NCBI RefSeq assembly: GCF_000565075.1
Contig: NZ_JDFG01000033.1
Coordinates: 1-64,000 of the forward strand
Length of the DNA: 64,000 nucleotides
Source of the DNA: Atopobium sp. BS2
GTDB lineage: Bacteria > Actinomycetota > Coriobacteriia > Coriobacteriales > Atopobiaceae
Direction of reading: 5' to 3'
Of the stretch, positions 24,309 to 33,584 are shown piece after piece; positions within the stretch are counted from its first letter, which is position 1, and every line of letters starts with the position of its first letter. The position numbers and the translations under genes are program-made. Below the pieces are notes generated by a model. That model was not told the DNA's origin. It worked only from the letters and a program-made list of their open reading frames with translations, and searched no databases.

Positions 24309-25430
24309 ATGCGTTGTCCAAACTGTGGATCTGAGGTCGATGAAGGGGCTTTAACCTGCCCTCATTGTCAGATTGATCTAAGTTTGACCCAAAGGATTCC
24401 TGTTACTCAAGCTCATTGGTGCCCTCATTGTGGCGCCCTGGTGGCTGCCGGCGCAGAAAGCTGCCCAAAGTGTGGCCTTCCTTTACCACAGGCAGTGCCT
24501 GCTGCTCGTCCAGCTCGAGCTATCAGGCCCACACGCAACATCAAGCTTCCAGAGATTGACGCCGCTCCAGCATCTGGCGAGAAGACCGATCCGCTCGTAG
24601 ACGCAGAGTATGATGCATCCTCTTCTGTCGCAGCAGATCCCACTGTTTTGCAAGATATGCCAGCCGACAACGCTGACCCAGACACTACCAGCGCGTTTGC
24701 CTCGGTAAGTCGCAGGCCAGCTCCTCGCTTTGAGTCTGCAATCCCTTCCGAGCCTTCAAAAGAGAACCTCCCTGAAGCAGAGGGAATCCCGCGTACGCGC
24801 GTTATTCTGCTTTCAGCACTTCTTGTTACCTCGCTGGTAGTAGCTGCAATCTTTGTCATCACGCACCCGTGGGACCCTCAGGCAACCGACAATCGCGCAA
24901 AGGTTGACGCTCCAGTCTCATCTACTCCTACCACCACTCCTGTTACGCACCTCACGGGTCAAGACACCAGTGCAAATCAGCAAAATACAAGTTCGGATGC
25001 TGTTTTTGACGCACTTGATAGTGATTATCAGAAGCTTGGAGACCTCTCAAAGCGCCTTGATGATAACGAGAAAACCTTTGATCAGCTTGCTATTACTGGC
25101 TCTGATCAGGAGCGTGCTGATGCTCAACAGGAAGCAGAGCAGATTTCGCTGGATATTAGTAATGTTATCTCTGACCTCTCTAGTCTTGATGACTCCAACG
25201 GAAACTATCGTCAGACTATTGAAAATCTCACCAAACTGGGTAACTGGCTTCGTAATCGCTCCGATGCTTTGAGTGAGGGATGGAAGCGCTCAGTTGCTTC
25301 TAACAATCCTTCTCAGGACAAAGACAATATCTTGGCGCCAGTTGATAACATCAGAGACTCCAGCGGCTCCAGCTCATACCAGAAACTTTTTGATGAAAAT
25401 TACGTGAATTGGAAGCCACAAAAGCAGTAA
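24309..25430 (+). CDS. Zinc-ribbon membrane protein of unknown function
   Basis: This 373-residue protein has no recognised enzyme domain. The N-terminus holds two treble-clef or zinc-ribbon units (CPNCGSEV...CPHC and CPHCGAL...CPKCGLPLP, residues 3-58). A proline- and Ala-rich linker follows, then one transmembrane helix at about 163-186 (VILLSALLVTSLVVAAIFVI). The outside part begins Ser/Thr-rich and then becomes a predicted helical region (residues about 240-340). This suggests a cytoplasmic zinc sensor or scaffold tied to an extracellular domain. GGAGGGTGT precedes the ATG. It may be co-transcribed with the ATPase gene 33 bases upstream. Confidence 0.75.
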   Translation: MRCPNCGSEVDEGALTCPHCQIDLSLTQRIPVTQAHWCPHCGALVAAGAESCPKCGLPLPQAVPAARPARAIRPTRNIKLPEIDAAPASGEKTDPLVDAEYDASSSVAADPTVLQDMPADNADPDTTSAFASVSRRPAPRFESAIPSEPSKENLPEAEGIPRTRVILLSALLVTSLVVAAIFVITHPWDPQATDNRAKVDAPVSSTPTTTPVTHLTGQDTSANQQNTSSDAVFDALDSDYQKLGDLSKRLDDNEKTFDQLAITGSDQERADAQQEAEQISLDISNVISDLSSLDDSNGNYRQTIENLTKLGNWLRNRSDALSEGWKRSVASNNPSQDKDNILAPVDNIRDSSGSSSYQKLFDENYVNWKPQKQ

Positions 25431-25567
25431 ATCTCTACCGTTCAGCTGCTTTAATTTCAAAAATCTCATCATACTGGTAAAATAATTAGGTTAGAAAAGA
25501 AGTTCTTTATTACTAAGGGTTTCTCGCGTTTTTTCTTCTCTTAGATGTAAAGAAGCTTGGAGGAATT

Positions 25568-26107
25568 ATGTTTGGACTTGATCCATTGTATACACCAGAG
25601 CGCCAGGTTACTGGTACTGAGGTTGCCGTCTTTGATACCAACAAGGGAATCATTAAGGTTCAGCTTGATGGTAAGGGCGCACCTATTCATGTGGCAAACT
25701 TCTGCGAGCTTGCAGAGTCTGGCTTCTATGACGATACCAAGTTCCACCGTCTTGTCCCTGGCTTTGTTCTTCAGGGCGGAGACCCAAACACCCGTGAGAT
25801 GAGTGTTGAGGATGTTGTGTTTGGTAACCCTGGTCCTGATGGAATTCCTGGTACCGGTGGTCCTGGTTATCGCATCAAAGAGGAGTTCACCACAAATCCT
25901 AACAACTCCCACGTTGACGGTGCCCTTGCTATGGCTCGTTCTCAAGATCCAAACTCCGCAGGTTCTCAGTTCTATTTCTGTCTTGGTCCACAGCATGGCT
26001 TGGATTCTGGATATACCGTATTTGGCACAACTATCGAGGGAATGGATGTCATTTCCCAGTTAAAGGTTGGCGATATCGTCAATTCCATTAGAATTGAAAA
26101 CGCTTAA
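25568..26107 (+). CDS. Cyclophilin-type peptidyl-prolyl isomerase
   Basis: Catalyses cis-trans isomerisation of prolyl bonds. The 179-residue single-domain protein has DDTKFHRLVPGFVLQGGDP with the catalytic Arg, then GALAMARSQDPNSAGSQFYF and the late GLDSGYTVFGTTIEGMDV, all typical of bacterial cyclophilins. There is no signal peptide, so it is cytoplasmic. Residues about 80-105 are a glycine- and proline-rich insertion found in several actinobacterial members. CTTGGAGGAATT precedes the ATG. The TPR protein gene follows after 31 bases and is probably on the same transcript. Confidence 0.95.
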   Translation: MFGLDPLYTPERQVTGTEVAVFDTNKGIIKVQLDGKGAPIHVANFCELAESGFYDDTKFHRLVPGFVLQGGDPNTREMSVEDVVFGNPGPDGIPGTGGPGYRIKEEFTTNPNNSHVDGALAMARSQDPNSAGSQFYFCLGPQHGLDSGYTVFGTTIEGMDVISQLKVGDIVNSIRIENA

Positions 26108-26138
26108 AGCCAAGTCGCACAGACTCTTGGAGGATATT

Positions 26139-27542
26139 GTGAATCAACAGGCATTTGAGTTAGGTAAATCTGCATATGATCAGGGCGACTGGTTTGTAGC
26201 TATCAGTCAGTTTGATGTGGCTAAAGAGCCAGGCGAGGTAAACGGTCAGATTGACCACCTTCTTGGAAACGCTTATATGAAGCTTGGACAGTTTGATTCC
26301 GCAGCTTCTGCTTACAAGTCCGCTCTTACTGACGCTTCCTACGGCAAGGTTGGCGCTCTCTCTACTAATCAGGGTCGCGCACTTCTGGCTGCTGGTAGGG
26401 TACAGGAGGCTATTGCTGCCCTTACTAACGCTGTCCAGGACGCCTCTTACGCAACTCCTTATAAGGCACAGCTTGCTCTTGGTTCTGCATACGAGAAGAT
26501 TGGTGATATTCGTAACGCCGGCATTGCTTACAGAAACGCTGCAGTTGACGAGAAGAACCCTAATCCTTCATCAGCACTTTGCAGCCTAGGCGCATGTTTC
26601 ATGGGTTTGAACAGGCCTGTTGATGCTGTTGAGGCATATCGTACTGCTCTTGATTTTGCTAATCCTCTGGATAATTCCAATAAGATTTATGCAGATCTTG
26701 GTCTTGCATACGTTGCAGCAAATCGCATGTCTGAGGCAGTTGATGCATTCACTCACGCTACTGCTGATGGCAGTTTTGTTCTGTCTAATCAGCAGCAGTC
26801 TGCTTTTGATGCAGCTCGCAAGGCTATTACTGCAATGGCTTCTGGCAAGCCATCTGAGACTGATGCCTTCCTTCAGGCAGCTGGCTATGGTGCCTACGAT
26901 CCACTGGATCCTACAGGTATGTCCGGCGAGCTCATCCCTTCTGCAGAAGATACTGGCTTCTTCCAGATTACTGAGCAGGAGATTATTGAGCAGGATAAGA
27001 AGGACAAGAAGATTAGGCGTAAGCATCGCCACACCGGCCTTAAGGTCTTCATTACTATTCTTATTTTGCTTATCTTGGCTGTTGGTGGCGCTGGTTATGC
27101 TTACTATCGTGGCTATGGATGGCCAACTCAGCAGTCTGTTGTTCAGGATATTTTCAACGCTAAGGCACAGGGCACCGATATTGGTCGCTATGTCTCTAGC
27201 TCTGTCTCTAGTACAACGCTTCAGCAGATTTCTAACAGCCTGCCAACAAGCTCCGCTGTTACCATCAACGGTGTTGACCAGAGCATGACTCACTCTACAG
27301 TTAATGCTTCTGTCAGTCTTTCTAATGGCGGCAACGTTGACTACACCATTGAGCTTGTCCGTGATGGTATTGGCTGGAAGGTTGCAAGCGTTACCACTTC
27401 ATACGTAAGCCAGAATAACCAGAACTCTGGCACAACTTCTGGTACTAACGGCTCTAATTCGGGAACTACCTCTGGAACTAATGGATCTAACTCCTCAAAT
27501 TCCTCTAATAGTTCCTCCAGCTCTTCAAAGTCTGGTAACTAG
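26139..27542 (+). CDS. TPR-repeat protein with one transmembrane helix
   Basis: I chose GTG at 26139 because TTGGAGGATATT precedes it. The open frame upstream only overlaps the cyclophilin gene. The 467-residue product has a long run of TPR-type helices (about residues 1-215, for example GNAYMKLGQFDSAASAYKSA and GSAYEKIGDIRNAGIAYRNA). A basic stop-transfer region (KKDKKIRRKHRHTG) and one transmembrane helix near 303-322 follow. The extracellular domain of about 110 residues ends in a Ser/Asn/Gly/Thr tail with two near-identical GTTSGTNGSNS units. It sits just before mreB, so a scaffold role in cell-envelope assembly is possible but unproven. Confidence 0.8.
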   Translation: MNQQAFELGKSAYDQGDWFVAISQFDVAKEPGEVNGQIDHLLGNAYMKLGQFDSAASAYKSALTDASYGKVGALSTNQGRALLAAGRVQEAIAALTNAVQDASYATPYKAQLALGSAYEKIGDIRNAGIAYRNAAVDEKNPNPSSALCSLGACFMGLNRPVDAVEAYRTALDFANPLDNSNKIYADLGLAYVAANRMSEAVDAFTHATADGSFVLSNQQQSAFDAARKAITAMASGKPSETDAFLQAAGYGAYDPLDPTGMSGELIPSAEDTGFFQITEQEIIEQDKKDKKIRRKHRHTGLKVFITILILLILAVGGAGYAYYRGYGWPTQQSVVQDIFNAKAQGTDIGRYVSSSVSSTTLQQISNSLPTSSAVTINGVDQSMTHSTVNASVSLSNGGNVDYTIELVRDGIGWKVASVTTSYVSQNNQNSGTTSGTNGSNSGTTSGTNGSNSSNSSNSSSSSSKSGN

Positions 27543-27612
27543 TACTAAACTGTTTTAACCGTTCTTTCTGCAGGATAATTACGCACACGCGTAGCACGTT
27601 TGATTGGATATC

Positions 27613-28656
27613 ATGTCTATCTTCGATTCGCTCTTCGGAGAATATGGCGGAGACCTAGCCATCGATCTGGGAACTGCAAACACCCTTGTTGCAGTTCGTG
27701 GTCAGGGTATTGTCATCAATGAGCCATCGGTTGTTGCAATCGATAAAAGCGAGAGCCGCGTTCTGGCTGTTGGCGCTGATGCAAAGCGCATGATTGGCCG
27801 TACTCCTGGCTCCATCATTGCTGAGCGCCCTCTTAAAGACGGCGTCATTGCAGACTTTGATGTTACTGAGGTTATGCTTCGTTACTTCATCGAGAAGGCA
27901 CGTGAGCGCAAATATCCTTGGTCACCACGTCCACGCGTAGTTGTTTGCGTTCCTTCTGGCGTTACATCTGTCGAGAAACGCGCTGTTTTTGAAGCAACTA
28001 TTCAGGCAGGCGCTCGCCAGGCATTCTTGATTGAAGAGCCCATGGCTGCAGCTATTGGTGCAGACCTTCCAATTGAGGATCCTACAGGTTCTATGGTTGT
28101 AGACATTGGTGGCGGTACTACCGAGGTTGCCGTTATCTCCATGGGCGGTATTGTTGTCTCGCAGTCCATCAGAACTGCAGGTGACGAGTTTGATCAAACT
28201 ATTCTTGAGCACGTTCGTGATGCCTACAACCTCTCTATTGGTGAGCGTACCGCAGAAGATATCAAGATTAAGGTTGGCTCAGCAGCTCCTCTCGCAGAAG
28301 AGCTTGACGTTGAGGTAAATGGTCGTGACGTCATGAGTGGCCTTCCAAAGACTGTTCGTATTGAGTCAGAAGAGATTCGTCGTGCCCTTGATCGTCCTCT
28401 TGACGAGGTCACCAAGGCTGTCAAAGATGCGCTTGATGTGACTCCACCAGATCTTGCCTCTGATCTTATGTACTACGGTATTTTGCTTACCGGTGGCGGC
28501 GGAATGCTTCGCGGTCTTGATCAAAGACTTCGTGAAGAGACTGGCGTTCCCGTTAACGTAAGCCCAACCGCGTTAGAAAATGTTGTTACCGGTTGTGCAA
28601 AGGTTCTTGAGGCTAACGCATTGTCCGGTGGATTTGTTCAGAGTGCAGGCCAATAA
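27613..28656 (+). CDS. mreB: Rod shape-determining actin homologue MreB
   Basis: Forms membrane-bound filaments that organise lateral-wall synthesis. The 347-residue product has the actin-fold phosphate loops DLAIDLGTANTLVAV and MVVDIGGGTTEVAVIS, the CVPSGVTSVEKRAV segment and the adenosine motif LTGGGGMLRGL. The ATG at 27613 is preferred to a TTG three codons earlier. It starts the mreB-mreC-mreD-pbp2-rodA run, with gaps of 2-16 bases. An MreB system is absent from many polar-growing actinobacteria, so its presence fits Coriobacteriia. Confidence 0.97.
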   Translation: MSIFDSLFGEYGGDLAIDLGTANTLVAVRGQGIVINEPSVVAIDKSESRVLAVGADAKRMIGRTPGSIIAERPLKDGVIADFDVTEVMLRYFIEKARERKYPWSPRPRVVVCVPSGVTSVEKRAVFEATIQAGARQAFLIEEPMAAAIGADLPIEDPTGSMVVDIGGGTTEVAVISMGGIVVSQSIRTAGDEFDQTILEHVRDAYNLSIGERTAEDIKIKVGSAAPLAEELDVEVNGRDVMSGLPKTVRIESEEIRRALDRPLDEVTKAVKDALDVTPPDLASDLMYYGILLTGGGGMLRGLDQRLREETGVPVNVSPTALENVVTGCAKVLEANALSGGFVQSAGQ

Positions 28657-28658
28657 AT

Positions 28659-29750
28659 ATGCCATTGTCTCATCAGATCCAGGGTGCTTCAACAGGCCTT
28701 GGATCTAACAATAATAAGCATACGGGTGGCCGTAGTTTTATTATTCTTTCGCTGCTTTCAATTGTGTTATTGACGGTCAGCGCTCGTATGGGTACAGAAG
28801 GACCGCTCGAGATGGTTCGAGGTGGGTTCTCTACTATTACCATGCCTTTTAGAATGGCGGGTTCTGCTATTGCCATGCCTTTCCAGGGCATTGGTAACAT
28901 TTTTAGTAACTTAACAGCAGACCAGCAAACGCTTTCTGACCTCAAGGCAGAAAATGAGCAGTTGCGTTCAAGAAATGCAGAGCTAGAAGAGACAAATCAG
29001 TCCACGCAGCGTCTGCAGGGTCTTCTCGACCTCAAAAATACCTATAACCTGCAGTCCACGGGCGCCCGTGTTATCTCTGGTTCTACTGACTCGTTCAATA
29101 ACACCATCGTGATTGACAAGGGAACTTCGTCCGGGCTGGCTGTTGGCATGCCTGTTGTTGATAGCGGTGGCGTTATCGGCCAGATTATTGAGTGTGGTCC
29201 TACAACCTCTACCGTTCGTCTTATCACTGACGAGAAGAGCGGTGTGGCTGCTATGGTTCAAAGCAGTCGAGCTCAAGGCATGCTTATGGGTTCTGCGTCA
29301 AGACAGATTACTCTTAACCTCATCAACACCAACCAGAAGGTTGCCGTAGGCGATACAGTTGTTACCAGCGGTCTTGGTGGCGTATTCCCTAAGGGCCTTC
29401 CTCTAGGTAAGGTTACCAGCGTTGAGGCAGCTCCAGGATCGCTCTATTACACCATTGTTGTTGAGCCTTATGGAAATGTCAGCACTAACGAGGAGGTAAT
29501 GGTTATCACGTCTCTTTCTGAGGAGCAAAAAGCTACCGCAGATGATATTGCAGAGGCAGATAAGCAAAACACTCCAACAGCAACTGATTCAGACGGTAAG
29601 GATAAAGACTCAAAAGACGGATCCTCTACGTCTTCATCGAGCGGTTCAACTGGCAGCGGTTCAACAAACAACACAACAAACACTCAGCAGAATGCAACAG
29701 TTGCTGCTCCAACGGGTAATACACAACATAACAGCGGAAGAACAGATTAA
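28659..29750 (+). CDS. mreC: Rod shape-determining protein MreC
   Basis: MreC is a bitopic protein that links MreB to the external wall synthases. The 363 residues contain one transmembrane helix (about 27-45), a leucine- and glutamate-rich coiled coil (about 82-118, LKAENEQLRSRNAELEE) and the double beta-barrel domain (about 125-285) with GTSSGLAVGMPVVDSGGVIG and VGDTVVTSGLGGVFPKGLPLG. A disordered tail rich in Ser, Thr, Lys and Asp follows. The start is two bases after the mreB stop. Confidence 0.95.
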   Translation: MPLSHQIQGASTGLGSNNNKHTGGRSFIILSLLSIVLLTVSARMGTEGPLEMVRGGFSTITMPFRMAGSAIAMPFQGIGNIFSNLTADQQTLSDLKAENEQLRSRNAELEETNQSTQRLQGLLDLKNTYNLQSTGARVISGSTDSFNNTIVIDKGTSSGLAVGMPVVDSGGVIGQIIECGPTTSTVRLITDEKSGVAAMVQSSRAQGMLMGSASRQITLNLINTNQKVAVGDTVVTSGLGGVFPKGLPLGKVTSVEAAPGSLYYTIVVEPYGNVSTNEEVMVITSLSEEQKATADDIAEADKQNTPTATDSDGKDKDSKDGSSTSSSSGSTGSGSTNNTTNTQQNATVAAPTGNTQHNSGRTD

Positions 29751-29759
29751 GGGGGATGC

Positions 29760-30320
29760 ATGCAGGTTTCTGATAGAAATAAAAACACACGCAGCATCGC
29801 CGTTCTTGCTGTTATTTGCTTCATTTTGCAGATTATGCTTACACCACAGGTTTCTTTTGGTGGGGGAGTTATCAATTTTGCACTGATTTTCTCGGCAGCT
29901 ATTGCGCTGAGATATGGTGGTAAAACCGGCGTGATATGCGGCTTTATTGCTGGTCTTATCTATGATTTGACTTCTGCCAATCCCATTGGCCTCATGGCAC
30001 TCTTGCTTGTGGTGAGCTCTTATTTCATGGGCCAAGAGGTGAGAGACAGAATTTCTGGCAATTTTGGCACCTCAATGGGTTTTGTGGCGCTTCAGACCTT
30101 TGGCGTTACCTTTATGTACCAGCTCATCAACTCTTTGATTGGCTCTGGCGGCAACTTCTTTGAGGGACTGCTGTTTAAGTCTTTCCCCACCATGTTATTT
30201 ACTCTTTTGGCGGCTCTACCTGTTTTCTACGTGCTTTCGCATTCCCAAAGATCTCACTCTTCTTTGGGTGGAACAACGCTCTATCGCGGATCTCACCGAG
30301 CTCCACAGCGCCTTAAATAA
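29760..30320 (+). CDS. mreD: Rod shape-determining protein MreD
   Basis: This 186-residue polytopic membrane protein completes the MreBCD complex. Several hydrophobic helices are visible: IAVLAVICFILQIML, INFALIFSAAIALRYG, VICGFIAGLIYDL and LMALLLVVSSYFMG. The GFIAGLIYDLTSANPIGL motif is characteristic of the family. The ribosome binding site AAGGGGGATGC precedes the ATG. It lies nine bases after mreC and nine before the PBP2 gene. Confidence 0.92.
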   Translation: MQVSDRNKNTRSIAVLAVICFILQIMLTPQVSFGGGVINFALIFSAAIALRYGGKTGVICGFIAGLIYDLTSANPIGLMALLLVVSSYFMGQEVRDRISGNFGTSMGFVALQTFGVTFMYQLINSLIGSGGNFFEGLLFKSFPTMLFTLLAALPVFYVLSHSQRSHSSLGGTTLYRGSHRAPQRLK

Positions 30321-30329
30321 GGGGATAGT

Positions 30330-32339
30330 ATGAATTTCACCCTTGTTATCCTTGCTTGTTGCGCTGTTGCAGCAATTGGTTTGATCATTGTTTACCTCAC
30401 CTTTGGTAGAAAAGACTCGCCGTTTACCTTTGATATTGGTGGCGGCGCTCCCAAGGCGTCTGGTGGTTCTGACGGCTCTGCCGAGAAGACCCTCTCGTCC
30501 AGACTTATCGGATTTGCAATTGCTGTTGGCGGTATGTTTGCCGTGCTTATTGGTCGTCTTTGGACCATGCAGCTCTTATCGTCAGCTGACTATACTGAGC
30601 AAGCAGAGAGAAACCGTACGCGAACAGTTACTACCGCAGCTCCTCGCGGTCGCATTCTGGACAGAAATGGCGTGGAGATTGTTACTAACAGGCCAAGCCC
30701 AACGGTAGTAGCTCGAGCAGACGTTGCAGAAGACTACATTAAGCTGCAGATTCTTGCTAACCTCTTGGGTATGCCTATGTTGGCGGTGCGCAGAAAAATC
30801 ATGGATACCTCTGATGGCGCCCAAGCGCTTCGCACGGTTTCTGTAGATGTTTCTAGGCGCGTAGTTGCCTACATTTACGCTCATGGCGCTTTGCTTGATG
30901 GCGTTTCAATTGAGGAGCGTACCCAGCGCGCCTATCCAAACGGTTCTCTTGCAGCTCATGTTGTTGGCTACACCGGAACCGTTACACAAGAGCAGCTTGA
31001 AAGCAGTAAAACTGCGGATGGCGGCTTTGTGTATGCCCACGGCGATATCGTGGGACAAACGGGTGTTGAGTATCAGTACGAGTCCGCTCTTCAGGGTGTT
31101 CGTGGTGAACAAACGGTGTATGTTGACGCTGCTGGTAATGTTTTATCTCACTCAACGTCTATTGCTCCTCAGAGCGGCTCAGATGTTGTTTTGACCATTG
31201 ATGCAAACATCCAAAAAGCAGCAGAAGCATCCCTTGTCAGTGTTATCAACACCGTTAGATCACAAGACTTCCAAGGTCGCAGTGCAAGTGTGGTGGCACT
31301 TGATTGCACCAACGGTGAAGTTATTGCTATGGCAAGCTATCCAACGTATTCACCTTCAATGTTTGTTGGAGGTATTTCCAGTTCTGACTGGGATACGCTT
31401 TCTTCTGAAGAGGCAAACTATCCGCTGATGAACCGCGCAATTGCTGGACAGTATCCATCTGGATCTACCATCAAAGCACTTACTACCTTTGCCGGACTCA
31501 AATACGGCATTTGTGACGGAAATTCCAGCTGGTATTGCACGGGTTTCTGGACTGGTTTTGGCGAGCAGTACGGCATGCACTGTTGGCTTCTTTCTGGTCA
31601 CGGCACCGTTAATCTGATTACCGGTATTACCAACTCTTGCGATATTGTTTTTTATGAGATTGGTAAGGGCTTCTTCTATAACAACGATCATCCAGAGGGC
31701 ATGCAAGAGACATTCCGCGCCTTTGGACTTGGTGCGCTTTCTGGTATTGACCTTCCAGAAGAGGCATCTGGCCGCGTTCCTGATGCAGAGTGGAAGTGGA
31801 ATTACTTTACCAGCTCACCTGATGATGCTCGTAAGTGGCAGGGTGGCGACAACTGTAACCTTGCAATTGGACAGGGCGATCTTTTGGTAACTTGCCTCCA
31901 GATGGCAAATGCGTATTGTGGTATTGCAAACCGAGGTCCAATTTACAAACCACATGTTTTGAAGAGTATTAATGCCAGAAACGGAAATGGCTCTGTTATT
32001 GAGTATAAAAACGAGGTCATTCTGAGCCCAGAAGAAAAAGATGAGCACCGAGACATTGTTGCTCGTGGTCTTTATGGCGTTGTCTACGAGGAGTCAGCTA
32101 CTCAGACTATCCACTGGACTAATCTGGATGTTACTGTTTGTGGTAAGACGGGTACTGCTGAGCAGCAGTCTATTGGCGAGCCCGTTGGTTGGTTTGTTGG
32201 CTATGCACCTGCAGATAAGCCTCAGTATGTTATTGCTGCAAACCTTGATTGTGCACCTGCTGGTGCTAGCTCTGGTATGTATATTGTTCGAGACGTCTTT
32301 GGCGCAATTTATAATCAGCCAGACAATGTTGGTAGGTAA
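30330..32339 (+). CDS. mrdA: Penicillin-binding protein 2 (elongasome transpeptidase)
   Basis: This class B PBP cross-links peptidoglycan during elongation. The 669-residue protein has two N-terminal hydrophobic segments (about 3-26 and 55-77). The class B head contains TTAAPRGRILDRNG near 103-116. The transpeptidase domain has the active-site tetrad SxxK in PSGSTIKAL (Ser about 378), the SCD motif in TNSCDIVFYE and KTG in CGKTGTAEQ. Two N-terminal helices instead of one, with a glycine-rich linker between them, are unusual. Its partner glycosyltransferase RodA is the next gene. Confidence 0.95.
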   Translation: MNFTLVILACCAVAAIGLIIVYLTFGRKDSPFTFDIGGGAPKASGGSDGSAEKTLSSRLIGFAIAVGGMFAVLIGRLWTMQLLSSADYTEQAERNRTRTVTTAAPRGRILDRNGVEIVTNRPSPTVVARADVAEDYIKLQILANLLGMPMLAVRRKIMDTSDGAQALRTVSVDVSRRVVAYIYAHGALLDGVSIEERTQRAYPNGSLAAHVVGYTGTVTQEQLESSKTADGGFVYAHGDIVGQTGVEYQYESALQGVRGEQTVYVDAAGNVLSHSTSIAPQSGSDVVLTIDANIQKAAEASLVSVINTVRSQDFQGRSASVVALDCTNGEVIAMASYPTYSPSMFVGGISSSDWDTLSSEEANYPLMNRAIAGQYPSGSTIKALTTFAGLKYGICDGNSSWYCTGFWTGFGEQYGMHCWLLSGHGTVNLITGITNSCDIVFYEIGKGFFYNNDHPEGMQETFRAFGLGALSGIDLPEEASGRVPDAEWKWNYFTSSPDDARKWQGGDNCNLAIGQGDLLVTCLQMANAYCGIANRGPIYKPHVLKSINARNGNGSVIEYKNEVILSPEEKDEHRDIVARGLYGVVYEESATQTIHWTNLDVTVCGKTGTAEQQSIGEPVGWFVGYAPADKPQYVIAANLDCAPAGASSGMYIVRDVFGAIYNQPDNVGR

Positions 32340-32354
32340 GGAGGCGAGAAACCC

Positions 32355-33581
32355 ATGGCACTTGATTCATCTGCAGTTACAAAACAGAGAATGAACTCAC
32401 CTTTTAGGAGGCGTGGAGGTATTCCTTCAGGCGGCCTTGCCAAGAAAGAGAAGCTTACTGGTAAGAATATCTTGAGTAATCTCTATCTAGCACAGCTTGT
32501 TCCTGCGGCACTTCTCGTCCTCATCGGCATTGTGGTTATCTGGACCGCATCGATGAACATTGCCGAAGCTAGTTTTCCTAGGCACCTTCTGGGCATTGGT
32601 TTGGGCCTTGTTTTTGCCACGCTTATGTGGCGCTATGACTACAGAGCACTTTCAAATATGACAAATGTGCTGATTGTTGGCGTAGTTGTATTGATGATTT
32701 TGCCTAAGATTCCCGGATTTGGCGTTTCGGTTAAGGGTATGACTGGTTGGGTTAATATCCCACTTGTTGGATTTAGATTTCAGCCGTCTGAGCTGGGAAA
32801 GATTGTCACAATCTTCCTTATGGCTTCGGTGAGTGCTCAGTATAACGGTAAGGTAGAAACACTAAGAGACTATGTAAAGCTTTGTGGAACATTGATGGTT
32901 CCATTCGGCTCCATTATGCTTTTGCCTGACTTGGGAACTGGCCTGATTATTTTGGTTATCGGAGCCACCATCATCATTTGCTCTGGTGCAAAACGTTCTT
33001 GGATTCTTGTGACCGTTCTTTTGCTCATTGCTGTTGTTGCTCTTGTTGTTGTGACTTCTATGATTCCTGGTATTCCTCACATTCTTAAGGAGTACCAGAT
33101 GAAGCGTCTTACCGTCTTCTTGGATCCTTCCGTTGATCCGTCGGGAGACGGCTATAACCTGCAACAGGCAAAGATTGCCGTAGGTTCTGGTGGCTTTATT
33201 GGAAAAGGACCAGGTAACGCTACGCAGGCAAGTGGACGATTCTTACCAGAGGCACACACAGACTTTGTTTTTGCACTCTTCTCGGAAGAGTTTGGCTTTC
33301 TTGGTGCATTCGTTATGCTTTCACTTTTTGCATGGATGATTTTTGCAACCATTCTGTTTGCCATGAAGACCGAGAATACCTTCTCTAAGCTGGTACTTGT
33401 TGGTTGTGCAGCCATGTGGTCGTTCCAGGTTTTACAGAATGTTGGCATGTGTATTGGTATCATGCCTATTACCGGCATTCCTCTGCCTTTTATCAGCTTT
33501 GGATCAACATCGATGATTGCTCAGCTCGTTTCTGTAGGAATCGTCCAGTCTGTTTACAGACATAGAACAAAGGCGGCATAA
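32355..33581 (+). CDS. rodA: SEDS peptidoglycan glycosyltransferase RodA
   Basis: RodA polymerises lipid II together with PBP2. The 408-residue protein has about ten transmembrane helices after a basic N-terminus, the FQPSELGKI motif near residue 142, LLPDLGTGLIIL near 195 containing the catalytic-type Asp, and a C-terminal GIMPITGIPLPFISFGSTSMI segment, all SEDS signatures. The sequence between the SD (TAAGGAGG) and the ATG is an exact copy of the dispersed word GGCGAGAAACCC. It is the fifth gene of the rod operon. Confidence 0.95.
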   Translation: MALDSSAVTKQRMNSPFRRRGGIPSGGLAKKEKLTGKNILSNLYLAQLVPAALLVLIGIVVIWTASMNIAEASFPRHLLGIGLGLVFATLMWRYDYRALSNMTNVLIVGVVVLMILPKIPGFGVSVKGMTGWVNIPLVGFRFQPSELGKIVTIFLMASVSAQYNGKVETLRDYVKLCGTLMVPFGSIMLLPDLGTGLIILVIGATIIICSGAKRSWILVTVLLLIAVVALVVVTSMIPGIPHILKEYQMKRLTVFLDPSVDPSGDGYNLQQAKIAVGSGGFIGKGPGNATQASGRFLPEAHTDFVFALFSEEFGFLGAFVMLSLFAWMIFATILFAMKTENTFSKLVLVGCAAMWSFQVLQNVGMCIGIMPITGIPLPFISFGSTSMIAQLVSVGIVQSVYRHRTKAA

Positions 33582-33584
33582 GCC

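Noticed and set aside
26586-27293. A 235-codon leftward frame opposite the TPR gene
   Set aside because: Low-complexity shadow with no initiation signals.
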